A stretch of 64,000 nt of DNA from Verrucomicrobium sp. (GCA_028283855.1 JAPWJX010000001.1:124001-188000); one strand, 5' to 3'; counted from the stretch's first letter, positions 7,779 through 16,489 are shown. Made by a program: numbers and translations. Notes: a model not told the origin generated them from the letters alone.

Positions 7779-10700
7779 GAGTTAGCGGTTTCCAGGGAGG
7801 CGTGGGAGGAGCCGGTTTCCGGCTTCCGTTCGGGTTCCTGTCGGGAGGCGTCCGTTTCCGGCGTCTGGCCGTGGCGGACCACGGTGAAGACGACGGGGAC
7901 GAAGAAGAGGGTGGCGCAGGTGGCGAAGAGGAGGCCGCCGATGACCGCGCGGGCCAGGGGGGCGTTTTGCTCGCCGCCCTCGCCCATGCCGAAGGCCATC
8001 GGGATCATGCCGATGATCATGGCCAGGGCGGTCATGATGACGGGGCGGATGCGGGTGGAGCCGGCCTCCAGCGCCGCCTCCAGGGCGTCGCCGTGCTTTT
8101 CGAACTGCTCCTTGGCGAAGGAGATGACCAGGATGCTGTTCGCCGTGGCGACGCCGATGCACATGATCGATCCCATGAGGGAGGGGACGCTCAGGGTGGT
8201 GCCGGTGATGAAGAGCATCCAGACGATGCCCGCCAGTGCCGCCGGGAGGGCGGTGATGATGATGAAGGGGTCGCTCCAGGACTGGAAGTTGACCACGATG
8301 AGGAGGTAGACGAGGACGATGGCTCCCAGGAGGCCGATGCCCAGGCCCAGGAAGGAGGCGTGCATGGTCTCCACCTGGCCGCGGATGGTCATGCGGCTGC
8401 CGCGGGGCAGTTCCTTTTGAGCCTTGTCCACCAGCTTGCGGACGTCGGAGGCCAGGCCGCCCAGGTCGCGGCCCTGGCTGGTGGCGTAGATGTCCAGGGT
8501 CGGCATCACGTTGTAGTGGGTGACGACGTTCTGTCCGTTGAAGCGGGAGAAATCGGCCAGGTTGCTGAGGATCTGCGGCGGCTGCCCGCGGCGCGCGGTG
8601 CTGGTGATGGGCAGGTTTTGCAGGGTGGAGAGGGAGTCGATGGCGTAGTCCGGCATCTCCGCGACGAGGTTGTAGTTCACCAGGTTCTTCGGGTTGAGCC
8701 AGTAGGTGGGGGAGACCTGGCCGGAGCCGGAGACGGCGACGAGGAGGCCGTGGGAGACGTCCGCCATGGTGAGGCCCAGCTGGCTGGCCTTGGTCCGGTC
8801 CACGCTGAGCTGGATGTGGGGCTGGTCGAAGAGCTGCTGGATGTGGACGTCGGCGGCGCCGGGGACCTGGCTGATCTGTTCGCGCAGCTCGCGGGCCACC
8901 TTGCGGTTTTCCACGATGTTGGCCCCGGCGATCTGGATGTCGATGGGGGAGGGGATGCCGAAGTTGAGGATCTGGGTGACGATGTCGGCGGGCTGGAAGA
9001 AGAAGTCGGTGCCGGGGAATTTCTGGGGAAGGATCTTCCGCAGCTTGCGGATGTAGCCGGAGGTGGGGTGGTGGTCTTCCGAAAGGGCGATCTGGATTTC
9101 CGCGTCGGCGGGGCCGACGGTGCCGTTGTTGGCGTAGGAGGTGTTGATGCTGCTGTAGGGCTGGCCGATGTTGTCGATGATGGTGTGCAGTTCCTTGGCC
9201 GGAATCTGGCGGCGGAGCTCGGCTTCGATCTCGTCGCACAACTTGGCCGTTTCCTCGATGCGGGTGCCGGTCTTGGCGCGGACGTGGAGGCGGATCTGCC
9301 CGGCGTCGACGTCGGGAAAGAAGTCCTGACCCAGGAAGGGGATGAGGCCGAGGCTCAGGAGGCAAAAGGCCAGGAAGATGAGGGAGAAGGGGCCGCGGTG
9401 GTGAAGCGCGCCGGTGAGGGCGCGGCGGTAGCGCTGGCGCATCTTTTCGAACCCGCCTTCAAAACGCTCCCGCACCCGGCTGCAGAAGGCCCAGAAGGAG
9501 GCGCCGGAGCGGCGGAGGAAGCCGGGGTCGGCGGGGGCGGCCTTCTTTTCCTGGCCCCGGGTGTGGTGGTGGTCGGCCCCCAGGAGGTACATGGAGAGGG
9601 TGGGGACCAGCGTCCGGGAGAGGAAGTAGGAGGCCATCATGGCAAAGCAGACCGCCTCCGCCAGGGGGACGAAGAGGTAGCGCGCCACGCCGCTGAGCAT
9701 GAACATGGGGACGAAGACGATGCAGATGCAGAGGGTGGAGACGAAGGCCGGGATGGCGATCTGGCGGGAGCCTTCCAGGATCGACTCGATGAGGGGCTGG
9801 CCCTCTTCCAGGTGGCGGTTGATGTTTTCGATGGCCACGGTGGCGTCGTCCACGAGCATGCCGACGGCCAGCGCCAGGCCGCCCAGGGTCATCAGGTTGA
9901 TGGTTTCACCCAGGGCGCTCAGGGCGCAGACGGAACAGAGGATGGAGAGGGGGATGGAGACGGCGATGATGAGGGTGCTGCGCCAGCTGCCCAGGAAGAG
10001 GAGGATCATGAGCGCGGTGAGGCAGGCGGCGATCACCGCCTCCCGGACGACGCCGTTGATGGAGGCGCGGACGAAGATCGACTGGTCGAAGAGCGCCTTG
10101 ACGTTCAGCTCCTTCGGCAGCTGGTTCTGCAGGAAGGGGAGCATCTTCTTGACCCCGCTGACGATGTCCAGGGTGGAGGTGTTGCCCGTCTTCATGACGG
10201 CCATGAGCACGCCGCGGCGGCCGTTGTCCCGGACTACGTTCGTCTGGATGGCGAAGCCGTCCCGCGCGTGGCCGACGTCCCGGATGTAGATGGTGCTGCC
10301 GTCGCCGAACTGGCGTACGGGCAGGTCGTTCAGCTCGGCCACGGTCAGGGGGCTGCCGTTGAGGTCGATGTTGTACTGGATGTCGCCGATCTTGGCCGTG
10401 CCGGAGGGGAGGATCAGGTTTTGGTTGTTGAGGGAGGTCAGCACGTCGTCGGCGGAGACGCCCTTGGCCTGCATGGCGGCCAGGTCCAGGTCGATCATGA
10501 CCTGGCGCATCTTGCCCCCGTAGGGATAGGGAATGCCGACGCCCGGGACCGTCACCAGCTGCGGGCGCATGAAGTTCATGCCCAGGTCGTTCAGGTCCTG
10601 CTCGGAAAGGGTGTCGCTGGAGAGGCCCAGCTGGATGACCGGCACGCTGGATGCGTTATAAGTGATGATGAGGGGCGGAGTGGACCCGGAGGGCATCTGG

Positions 10701-11083
10701 CGCAGGATCGTCTGGGAGACCGCCGTTACCTGGGAAAGGGCCAGGGGCAGGTTGGCGCCGGGGTGGAAGAAGATCTTGATGACGTCGCGGTCCTGCATGG
10801 ACTGGGACTCGATCCGCTCGATGTCGTTGACCGTGGTGGTGAGGACCCGCTCGTAGGGGCTGGTCACCCGGTTGGCCATGTCCTCCGCCGAGAAGCCGGT
10901 GTAGTTCCAGAGGACGCTGATGACCGGGATGTCGATGTTCGGGAAGACGTCCGTGGGGGTCTTGAGGATAACCAGCGGGCTGATGATCAGAACCAGGAGC
11001 GCGAAGACGATGAACGTGTACGGGCGGTCAAGGGCAAGACGGACGATCCACATGGTAAAGTATGCCTGCGATTTCCGCGCCAC
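7775..11083 (-). CDS. RND-family efflux permease
   Basis: A 1102-aa inner-membrane RND transporter, the proton-driven pump of a tripartite exporter. It has the standard two-fold layout: TM1 near residues 20-40, a large periplasmic loop, TM2-6 around 335-520, a cytoplasmic linker containing a His run (GADHHHTRG), then the second half with TM7-12. The TM4 proton-relay aspartates are present (GMLVDDATVAIEN). The Lys expected in TM10 of AcrB-like pumps is not: the matching segment reads GVATANSILVISFAK, as in some other RND subfamilies. ATG 11083 gives a 10-residue leader before MWIVRLALDRPY; an ATG at 11053 is also possible. It precedes its adaptor in the operon and is divergent from the outer-membrane factor. 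Substrate unknown. Confidence 0.93.
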   Translation of the reverse strand: MARKSQAYFTMWIVRLALDRPYTFIVFALLVLIISPLVILKTPTDVFPNIDIPVISVLWNYTGFSAEDMANRVTSPYERVLTTTVNDIERIESQSMQDRDVIKIFFHPGANLPLALSQVTAVSQTILRQMPSGSTPPLIITYNASSVPVIQLGLSSDTLSEQDLNDLGMNFMRPQLVTVPGVGIPYPYGGKMRQVMIDLDLAAMQAKGVSADDVLTSLNNQNLILPSGTAKIGDIQYNIDLNGSPLTVAELNDLPVRQFGDGSTIYIRDVGHARDGFAIQTNVVRDNGRRGVLMAVMKTGNTSTLDIVSGVKKMLPFLQNQLPKELNVKALFDQSIFVRASINGVVREAVIAACLTALMILLFLGSWRSTLIIAVSIPLSILCSVCALSALGETINLMTLGGLALAVGMLVDDATVAIENINRHLEEGQPLIESILEGSRQIAIPAFVSTLCICIVFVPMFMLSGVARYLFVPLAEAVCFAMMASYFLSRTLVPTLSMYLLGADHHHTRGQEKKAAPADPGFLRRSGASFWAFCSRVRERFEGGFEKMRQRYRRALTGALHHRGPFSLIFLAFCLLSLGLIPFLGQDFFPDVDAGQIRLHVRAKTGTRIEETAKLCDEIEAELRRQIPAKELHTIIDNIGQPYSSINTSYANNGTVGPADAEIQIALSEDHHPTSGYIRKLRKILPQKFPGTDFFFQPADIVTQILNFGIPSPIDIQIAGANIVENRKVARELREQISQVPGAADVHIQQLFDQPHIQLSVDRTKASQLGLTMADVSHGLLVAVSGSGQVSPTYWLNPKNLVNYNLVAEMPDYAIDSLSTLQNLPITSTARRGQPPQILSNLADFSRFNGQNVVTHYNVMPTLDIYATSQGRDLGGLASDVRKLVDKAQKELPRGSRMTIRGQVETMHASFLGLGIGLLGAIVLVYLLIVVNFQSWSDPFIIITALPAALAGIVWMLFITGTTLSVPSLMGSIMCIGVATANSILVISFAKEQFEKHGDALEAALEAGSTRIRPVIMTALAMIIGMIPMAFGMGEGGEQNAPLARAVIGGLLFATCATLFFVPVVFTVVRHGQTPETDASRQEPERKPETGSSHASLETANS

Positions 11084-11151
11084 AGCAGGTGGCGTAAGGA
11101 GTCGTTCCCGGCAGTCGGAACCCTAGAACCACCGCAGGGGCTCTGGCTACA

Positions 11152-11169
11152 TTTTTTCAGAAGAAAAAA
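11152..11169. promoter_or_regulatory. A/T inverted repeat between RND permease and outer-membrane factor
   Basis: TTTTTTC-agaa-GAAAAAA: perfect 7-bp arms around a 4-nt loop, in the 134-nt divergent intergenic region. It may be an operator or a terminator-like hairpin; both flanking genes point away from it, which favours regulation. Confidence 0.4.
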
Positions 11170-11184
11170 GGCTTCCGATTTTCA

Positions 11185-11204
11185 GGAGTCTTAAGGCAGA
11201 CTCC
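11185..11204. promoter_or_regulatory. Inverted repeat just upstream of the outer-membrane factor
   Basis: GGAGTCT-taaggc-AGACTCC: perfect 7-bp arms with a 6-bp spacer, ending 13 nt before the ATG at 11218. Size and symmetry suit a dimeric repressor operator (TetR- or MarR-like) or a 5'-UTR hairpin. No regulator gene is adjacent. Confidence 0.4.
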
Positions 11205-11217
11205 GCCCCATCGCTCG

Positions 11218-12759
11218 ATGAGGTCCGGCCGTTATCCTTTTTTCCGCACCGGGGTGCTTTTGCTCCTCCTTTCCGGCTGCAGTGTCGGCCCGGACTACCA
11301 CCGTCCCCCGGCGGAGACCCCCACCCAGTGGAAGGAAGCGGGCAACCCCAGCGGCGCCTGGAAACAGGGTGCGCCCCAGGATGCCATCGCCAAGGGAGCC
11401 TGGTGGGAAATTTTCCACGACTCAGTCCTTAACGACCTGGAGGCCCAGGCCACCGCCTACAACCAGAACCTGCGCGCCGCCGTGGCGCGCGTCGCCCAGG
11501 CCCGCGCGGAAGCCCGCGTCAGCGCCGCCCAGTTCTACCCGAACATCACCCTGGACCCCACCGTCCAGGAACTGCACTACAACGCCAACCAGCTCTACGC
11601 CCCCGCCGTCGCCCCCCGTGCTTATACCGGCACCACCTACCAGGTGCCCCTCGACCTGAGCTATGAAATCGACATCTGGGGCCGCGTCCGCCGCGGCTTC
11701 GAATCGGCCAACGCCCAGGCCCAGTCCAGCGTCGCCGATTACGAAAACATCCTCCTGACCCTCAAGGCCGACGTGGCGCAGAATTATTTCTCCCTGCGCT
11801 CCCTCGACACGGAGGCCGACCTTCTCCAGCGCACCGTCGAGCTGCGGGAGAAGGCCTACAACCTGACGAAGGCCCGCTTCGAGGGCGGCGCCTCCAGCCA
11901 GCTCGACGTCGCCCAGGCCCTGACCGAGCTCGAGTCGGTCCGCGCCCAGACCCTCGACATCGGCGTCCAGCGGGCCAAGCTGGAGCACGCGCTGGCCATC
12001 CTGATCGGCAAGCCCCCCTCGGCGGTGAAGATCCTCCCCCTGCCGTTCTCCCCGGACGCCGCCCCGCCCGTCATCCCCGCCGGCCTGCCTTCCGACCTCC
12101 TGGAGCGCCGCCCTGACGTGGCCCAGGCGGAGCGGGCCATGGCCGCGCGCAACGCGGAAATCGGCGTCGCCACGGCCGCCTTCTTCCCCGTTCTGAGCCT
12201 GAACGGCAACTTCGGCTTGCAGAGCAAGGACATCTCCAACCTCTTCACCTGGGGCAGCCGCAGCTGGGGCGTCGGCCCCACCATCTCCGTGCCGCTCCTG
12301 GACGGCGGCGTCAACTCCGCCCGGCTTAAGGAAGCCCGCGCGCGCTATCAGGAATCGGTCTCCCTCTACCGGCAGCAGGTCCTCCAGGCCTTCGTCGACG
12401 TGGAGGACGGCCTCTCCTCCCTGCGCATCCTTTCCCAGGAAGCCGACGTGCGGAAGCGGACCGTCGACGCCGCGCAGCAGGCCGCCACCATTTCCGAGGA
12501 CCGCTACACGCAGGGATTGGTGAACTACCTCCAGATCGTCGACTCGGAGCGGACGCTCCTCGACAACCAGCGCCAGTCCACCCAGATCCAGGGACAGCGC
12601 TTCGTCACCGCCGTCATGCTCATCAAGGCCCTGGGCGGCGGCTGGCAGGACAATACCCTGATCCCGAACAAGCTGCCGAAGGTGAGCACCTCCCCCATCG
12701 CGCTGCTGGCCCCTTCCTCCCCGCGCCTCCAGATCTCCGACGCGCCCGCGCCGAACTAG
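11218..12759 (+). CDS. Outer-membrane efflux lipoprotein (NodT/OprM-type TolC family)
   Basis: A 513-aa outer-membrane factor, the exit duct for the divergently encoded RND pump. A lipoprotein signal is plain: VLLLLLSGC with the lipobox Cys at residue 21, followed by SVGPDYHRPP, the usual start of NodT-type factors. Two OEP repeats follow (about 60-250 and 275-470) with typical helix-barrel phrases such as YEIDIWGRVRRGFESA, LPSDLLERRPDVAQAE and VGPTISVPLLDGG. The C-terminal 40 residues are Pro/Ser-rich and probably periplasmic. Length is normal. No strong ribosome site is visible; the inverted repeat at 11185-11204 lies in its leader. Confidence 0.93.
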   Translation: MRSGRYPFFRTGVLLLLLSGCSVGPDYHRPPAETPTQWKEAGNPSGAWKQGAPQDAIAKGAWWEIFHDSVLNDLEAQATAYNQNLRAAVARVAQARAEARVSAAQFYPNITLDPTVQELHYNANQLYAPAVAPRAYTGTTYQVPLDLSYEIDIWGRVRRGFESANAQAQSSVADYENILLTLKADVAQNYFSLRSLDTEADLLQRTVELREKAYNLTKARFEGGASSQLDVAQALTELESVRAQTLDIGVQRAKLEHALAILIGKPPSAVKILPLPFSPDAAPPVIPAGLPSDLLERRPDVAQAERAMAARNAEIGVATAAFFPVLSLNGNFGLQSKDISNLFTWGSRSWGVGPTISVPLLDGGVNSARLKEARARYQESVSLYRQQVLQAFVDVEDGLSSLRILSQEADVRKRTVDAAQQAATISEDRYTQGLVNYLQIVDSERTLLDNQRQSTQIQGQRFVTAVMLIKALGGGWQDNTLIPNKLPKVSTSPIALLAPSSPRLQISDAPAPN

Positions 12760-12765
12760 GCTTTC

Positions 12766-13692
12766 TTAAGCTTCCCGGATCGCCGCCACGTGCAGCAGCC
12801 GGGGCCGTCCCTGGCGCAGGGAAACGGCTCCCTCCACCACCACCCGGCGCTTCGCCAACCCCTCGCAAAGAGCGGCCAATTCCGGCGCGTAGGCGCAGCG
12901 CAGGCCGCGGACCGGCGCGCCGTCGATGTTGCGCAGCTCGAAGCGGCGCAACTCATAGTCGATCTGCAAAAGGTCTCCCGTGAAGCGGGCTTCCCGGCTG
13001 TCCCGCGCGGGTTGCGCCATCAGCCGTCCGGCGGTTTCCACCGCCTGGCGGTCGACGCGCGCGGCTTCCTCCGCGGGGAGGGGCAGGGCGCGGCCCCGCA
13101 GCTCCAGCGCCTCGATGGAGGCGTCGCGGGAGGGGAAAAGCTTCTTGAGCGCTCCCAGGGCGGCGTCGCGCGCTTCCGGATCGTCGATCTCCCCGGCCAG
13201 CACGGCGGCCGGATCGGCCTGGGGCAGGGCGCGGGCGGCGGCGCCCAGGTGGTGCAGGCTCTGCCGCAGGGCGGGGGAGCCGTCCCCCTCCGGCAGGAGG
13301 AAGCCGACGAAGCGGCCCGGCGCGTAGGCGCTGACGGAAAGCTCCCCTTCCTCCTCGCCCGCCTGCGGCCGGGCGTCCAGCACCGCACGCGTCACCGCGC
13401 CGATCTGCGCGCGGACGTTGCCGAAGAGGCGGTCCACGGCCGCCAGGCCGGCCTGTTCCGGCGCGGCGGCTCCCGCCGCCGGGCGGTAGCTTAAGAGCAG
13501 GTCGCAGCCCGCCGCCGCGCGGGCGAAGGGGATCTGCCGCAGGTAAAGATCGTCCAGCAGGGCGTAGTGCCCGGCGAAGAGCGCCTCGGCGCCCGGCGGC
13601 AGCTCCGCCTGGCCGCGCAGGAAGTGGTCCAGCGCGCCGATCTCCCCGTGGATGCCGTGGGCCTTGCCCAGGAGGATTTCTTCCCAGGTCAT
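12766..13692 (-). CDS. Unknown 308-aa protein, partner of DUF6932 protein
   Basis: Not recognised. The ATG at 13692 overlaps the upstream DUF6932 stop (ATGA), so the two are translationally coupled and probably form a functional pair. The N-terminal 130 residues look helical (GIHGEIGALDHFLRG... RAQIGAVTRAVLDARP), the middle holds a beta-like segment (SVSAYAPGRFVGFLLPEG) and more helices, and the last 65 residues look like a small beta-rich, possibly OB-like domain (RRFELRNIDGAPVRGLRC... KRRVVVEGAVSL, RPRLLHVAAI). There is no signal peptide or membrane helix, so it should be cytoplasmic. The same frame is open further upstream, but that part is a shadow of DUF6932. An effector or partner role in a toxin-antitoxin-like cassette is a guess. 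Confidence 0.6.
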   Translation of the reverse strand: MTWEEILLGKAHGIHGEIGALDHFLRGQAELPPGAEALFAGHYALLDDLYLRQIPFARAAAGCDLLLSYRPAAGAAAPEQAGLAAVDRLFGNVRAQIGAVTRAVLDARPQAGEEEGELSVSAYAPGRFVGFLLPEGDGSPALRQSLHHLGAAARALPQADPAAVLAGEIDDPEARDAALGALKKLFPSRDASIEALELRGRALPLPAEEAARVDRQAVETAGRLMAQPARDSREARFTGDLLQIDYELRRFELRNIDGAPVRGLRCAYAPELAALCEGLAKRRVVVEGAVSLRQGRPRLLHVAAIREA

Positions 13693-14123
13693 AGCCAGAT
13701 TTTCAGGTATCCCTTCCGCGCCAGGGCGGAAAGGCCGCGCTGGTCGGCGAAGGTAATTTCCGGGATTTGGAAAACGTCGTGGAAATTGCACCCCAGCGGG
13801 CGGTGCGGCGCGTAGAGCAGGAGGTTCACCCCGAAGCGGGTGCGGAAATCGATGGTGAAGATGTCGGCCGGGTAGCGTCGGGACTCGGGCAGCTCCACGC
13901 CCACGTCGATCAGGTCGGGCCAGGCCTCGTCGCTGATGAAGCGGCCGTCCAGGTAGAGGAAGCGGAAGCTCCCGGCGGCGCGCAGGTATTCGGCGAAGCG
14001 GACGAATCCGGACCAGAGCTCCTGGCGCAGGGCGCCTTCGCAAAAGAGTTCCTCGGCCTCCTCCAGGCTGCACTCATGGCAGCCTTCCGGCAGGATGCCC
14101 TGTTGGAGGACCGGCAGCGGCAT
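13689..14123 (-). CDS. DUF6932-like protein with degenerate nucleotidyltransferase motif
   Basis: A 144-aa protein. Its opening (LPVLQQGILPEGCHECSLEE) matches the usual beginning of DUF6932 proteins (a small hydrophobic start, LLPPGxH, then an acidic helix). Around residues 57-75 it reads YLDGRF...PDLIDVGVE, resembling the GSx(n)DxD core of minimal nucleotidyltransferases, but with G60-R61 in place of Gly-Ser and D70/D73 spaced by two residues. It is therefore either a degenerate or a divergent enzyme. It sits second in a three-gene minus-strand set: the small gene ends 13 nt upstream, and the 308-aa gene overlaps downstream. MNT-like proteins are often antitoxins; applying that here is inference. 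Confidence 0.6.
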   Translation of the reverse strand: MPLPVLQQGILPEGCHECSLEEAEELFCEGALRQELWSGFVRFAEYLRAAGSFRFLYLDGRFISDEAWPDLIDVGVELPESRRYPADIFTIDFRTRFGVNLLLYAPHRPLGCNFHDVFQIPEITFADQRGLSALARKGYLKIWL

Positions 14124-14136
14124 CGTGGAGGATGAA

Positions 14137-14472
14137 CTACCGCTGCTTGCCGGGCTTTTGGATGTGTTCCTGGCGCAGGCGCACCTCTTCCACCACCAGG
14201 GGGGTGGTCGGCTCGGCGGCGTCGATCATTTCCAGGATGCCTTCCACGCACTGCCGGATGACAACGCGGGAATCCCGCTGCAGGAAAGAGGCCAGGGCAT
14301 CGACCCGTTTCTGTAGGTCGCCCGGAAGTTGGTTGGCCCCCTGAAGGGAGTTGCGCAACAGGCCGACGATCGCCTTGGAGCGGTCTTGGTAGACGCCCCG
14401 CTCGATGAGGCCGCGGATGCCGTCGTCGACATCGTTCGGGCACCAGAACCCGGCTTTTTCCTTTTTAACCAT
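14137..14472 (-). CDS. Small protein, possible ribbon-helix-helix regulator
   Basis: A 111-aa protein, first gene of the three-gene cassette. I start it at MVKKEKAGFWCP (ATG 14472), which lies after an A/T-rich leader; the upstream in-frame ATG near 14520 adds an unlikely extension. Residues 8-45 (AGFWCPNDVDDGIRGLIERG... DRSKAIVGLLRNSL) look like a short strand followed by two helices, as in ribbon-helix-helix DNA-binding antitoxins; the rest is predicted helix (VDALASFLQRDSRVVIRQC). An autoregulating DNA-binding partner for the two downstream genes fits, but no family is certain. The 14473-14595 gap before the next operon holds its leader and nothing else recognisable. Confidence 0.5.
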   Translation of the reverse strand: MVKKEKAGFWCPNDVDDGIRGLIERGVYQDRSKAIVGLLRNSLQGANQLPGDLQKRVDALASFLQRDSRVVIRQCVEGILEMIDAAEPTTPLVVEEVRLRQEHIQKPGKQR

Positions 14473-14595
14473 ACTCTTAAAATTGAAGTTCAGTTGATGA
14501 AAGTCAAACCATGAAAACACTCTGTCGCCTTCATGGTAAACACTTACGTGAAAATGGGGAACTGACCCGGGGACCGGGAGGAATGGAATCCTGTG

Positions 14596-15480
14596 TTAAG
14601 AGACGGCCAGGGGTGGGCGGGAAATTTCCGGCCGCGTCTGGAGTGTCTGCACCAGGACTTGGACGTCCACGTCGCTCTTTGCCTGGCCTTGGAAGACGCC
14701 GCGGGTGGGGGGCACGTCGGCGTAATCCCGGCCCAGGGCCACGCGGATGTGGCCGGTGCCCGCGGGCAGGTCGTTGGAGGGGTCGAAGCCGACCCACCCG
14801 CGCCCGGGCAGGAGGGCCTCCACCCACGCGTGGGTTGCGCCGGGATCGCCCTGCGCCGTGCCGGAGAAGAAGTAGCCGCTCACGTAGCGGGCCGGGATGC
14901 CCACCAGCCGCGCCAGGGCCAGCATGATATGGGCGTAATCCTGGCAGACGCCCTGCCGCTGGGAGAGTGCCTGGTCGATGGGGGAGTCGACGCGCGTCGC
15001 CTGCGGCGTGTAGCGGAAGGAGCGGTGGATGCGGCGGGAGATCTCCTTCAGGAGGGTGTGGGGATCATCCCGGCGGACGACGTTGAACTCCGCCGCCAGG
15101 TCCCGCAGGAGCGGCGTGAACTGGACGAAGCGGCTGGGGGAGAGGCTTTCCCAGTAGTCCCCCTCGGAGGCCAGGCGGTCGATCTCCGCCCATGCTTCCG
15201 GCCCCAGGGCAGTGGGGGCGGGGAAGTCGTCGACGATCTCGACGACCGCCTGGGCGGTGAGCTGGAGGTGCTGGTGGCAGCCGGGCAGGTCGAAGTGGTG
15301 GACGACGTTTCCCAAATGGTCCGTGTAGTGAAGGACGCGGGCGCGCGGATCGGTGGTCAGGGAGAAGCTCAGGCACCGCTGCGGCCCTTCCGTGCGGGGC
15401 ATGGCGCGGGCCTCCATGATGCTTTCGCGGACCGGCTCGGAGTAGTCGTGCCGGGTGTGGTGGGTGATGGAGTAGAGCAT
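14596..15480 (-). CDS. Transglutaminase-like cysteine peptidase family protein
   Basis: A 294-aa protein with the bacterial transglutaminase N-terminal region (residues 1-80, opening MLYSITHHTRHDYSEPV) and a transglutaminase core. The catalytic triad is visible: C179 in GVCQDYAH, H217 in ATHAWVEAL and D233 in GFDPSN. Such proteins are cytoplasmic peptidases or amidohydrolases and are repeatedly encoded with alpha-E and circularly permuted ATP-grasp proteins, as here. It is last in a five-gene operon, 18 nt after the alpha-E gene. Its role is probably processing of the peptide or amide made by the ATP-grasp partner; the substrate is unknown. Confidence 0.9.
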   Translation of the reverse strand: MLYSITHHTRHDYSEPVRESIMEARAMPRTEGPQRCLSFSLTTDPRARVLHYTDHLGNVVHHFDLPGCHQHLQLTAQAVVEIVDDFPAPTALGPEAWAEIDRLASEGDYWESLSPSRFVQFTPLLRDLAAEFNVVRRDDPHTLLKEISRRIHRSFRYTPQATRVDSPIDQALSQRQGVCQDYAHIMLALARLVGIPARYVSGYFFSGTAQGDPGATHAWVEALLPGRGWVGFDPSNDLPAGTGHIRVALGRDYADVPPTRGVFQGQAKSDVDVQVLVQTLQTRPEISRPPLAVS

Positions 15481-15498
15481 GGGCTCAGGTTGCCGGGC

Positions 15499-16485
15499 CT
15501 AGGCCGGGATGGCCTGGTCGACGGCGTAGTGGATGAAGGAGCGGTAGACCGCCTCATGCAGGCGGGCGCACTGGGCGCGGATGGAGTCCAGGGTGACGGG
15601 GACGCCGCCGCCGCGCACGTTGAGGATTTCCTCGATTTTTCCGTAGCGCAGGAGGGAGGCCAGCTTGCCCGCCATCCGGTGCAGCTCGGGATCGGGCGGG
15701 CACTGGCTCAAATCGGCGATGCGGACGAGGCACTCCTCCACCCGCTCCGCGGCGAAGCGGACGGCCTTCGGGAACCCGCCGTCCAGGAGGAGGAACTCGG
15801 CGATGCGGGCGGGGCGGAAGTCGGCGGTGTGGCGGTTGCAGTAGGCCTCGAAGGCGCCGCAGGCCCTGAGGAGCCCGGCCCACTCCATGAAGTCGGCCCC
15901 GGCCAGGGCCTCGTCCCGCAGGCGGCCGGAAGGGCTCTTGGAAAGGTGGCGGAAGTGGGTGGAGAGGAGGGCGGTGACTTCCAGGGCCCGCTCCAGGCAG
16001 AGGCCCAGCTCGATGAATTGCCAGCACTCCCCGCGGTGGAGGGTGGAGGCGGAGAGTCCGTGGAAAAGGGAGATGCCGTCGACGGCTTCCCGCAGGAGGC
16101 CCTGCGGATCGTAATGGACCCGTTCGGAGGCCTCGCTCTCTCCCAGGCGGAGGTAGAGGCGGTTGAGCTGGCCCCACATTTCCGAGCTGATGTGGTCGCG
16201 CAGGCCGCGCGCGTTGCGCCGCGCGGCGGCCACGCAGGAAAAGACGGAGCCGGGAAGGGTGGGCTCCAGGGCCAGGTAGTGGGTGACCGGCACGCTCTGC
16301 GGTGGCACCTCCGGCGGGCGGGCGATGCCCAGCCCTTCGAAGAGGCGGCCGGTGCGCTCCGCCTCGCTCTCCGTGGGGAGGTCCAGGATCAGGTTCAGGT
16401 GGATGCCCAGGAGGCGCGCGGTGTGCTCGGCGCGCTCCAGGTAGCGGGCCATCCAGTAGATGTTGTCGGCGACGCGGGAGAGCAT
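15499..16485 (-). CDS. Alpha-E domain protein (DUF403)
   Basis: A 328-aa all-helical protein of the alpha-E family, recognised by its start (MLSRVADNIYWMARYLERAEHTARLL) and normal length. It lies between the circularly permuted ATP-grasp gene (4 nt upstream) and the transglutaminase gene, the classical order of this trio. The family has no settled biochemical activity; comparative genomics suggests it assists peptide or amide-bond formation by the ATP-grasp enzyme. Helices carrying conserved acidic and His residues (HYDPQGLLREAVDGI, ECWQFIELGLCLERALEV) are visible, and there is no signal peptide. Confidence 0.92.
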   Translation of the reverse strand: MLSRVADNIYWMARYLERAEHTARLLGIHLNLILDLPTESEAERTGRLFEGLGIARPPEVPPQSVPVTHYLALEPTLPGSVFSCVAAARRNARGLRDHISSEMWGQLNRLYLRLGESEASERVHYDPQGLLREAVDGISLFHGLSASTLHRGECWQFIELGLCLERALEVTALLSTHFRHLSKSPSGRLRDEALAGADFMEWAGLLRACGAFEAYCNRHTADFRPARIAEFLLLDGGFPKAVRFAAERVEECLVRIADLSQCPPDPELHRMAGKLASLLRYGKIEEILNVRGGGVPVTLDSIRAQCARLHEAVYRSFIHYAVDQAIPA

Positions 16486-16489
16486 GGGG

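Noticed and set aside
7802-11194. 1130-aa plus-strand frame opposite the RND permease
   Set aside because: High-GC shadow: Val/Asp/Gly/Gln-rich translation without domains, fully antisense to a clear RND transporter. The same holds for long frames at 14593-16554, 17846-20089, 26765-27883, 28290-30221, 29923-31743, 33457-37629 and 57924-59741.
12766-14073. 435-aa fusion of the unknown protein with an Arg/Pro-rich N-terminus
   Set aside because: The upstream part is out of frame with DUF6932, which reads well; the ATGA overlap at 13689-13692 supplies a start.
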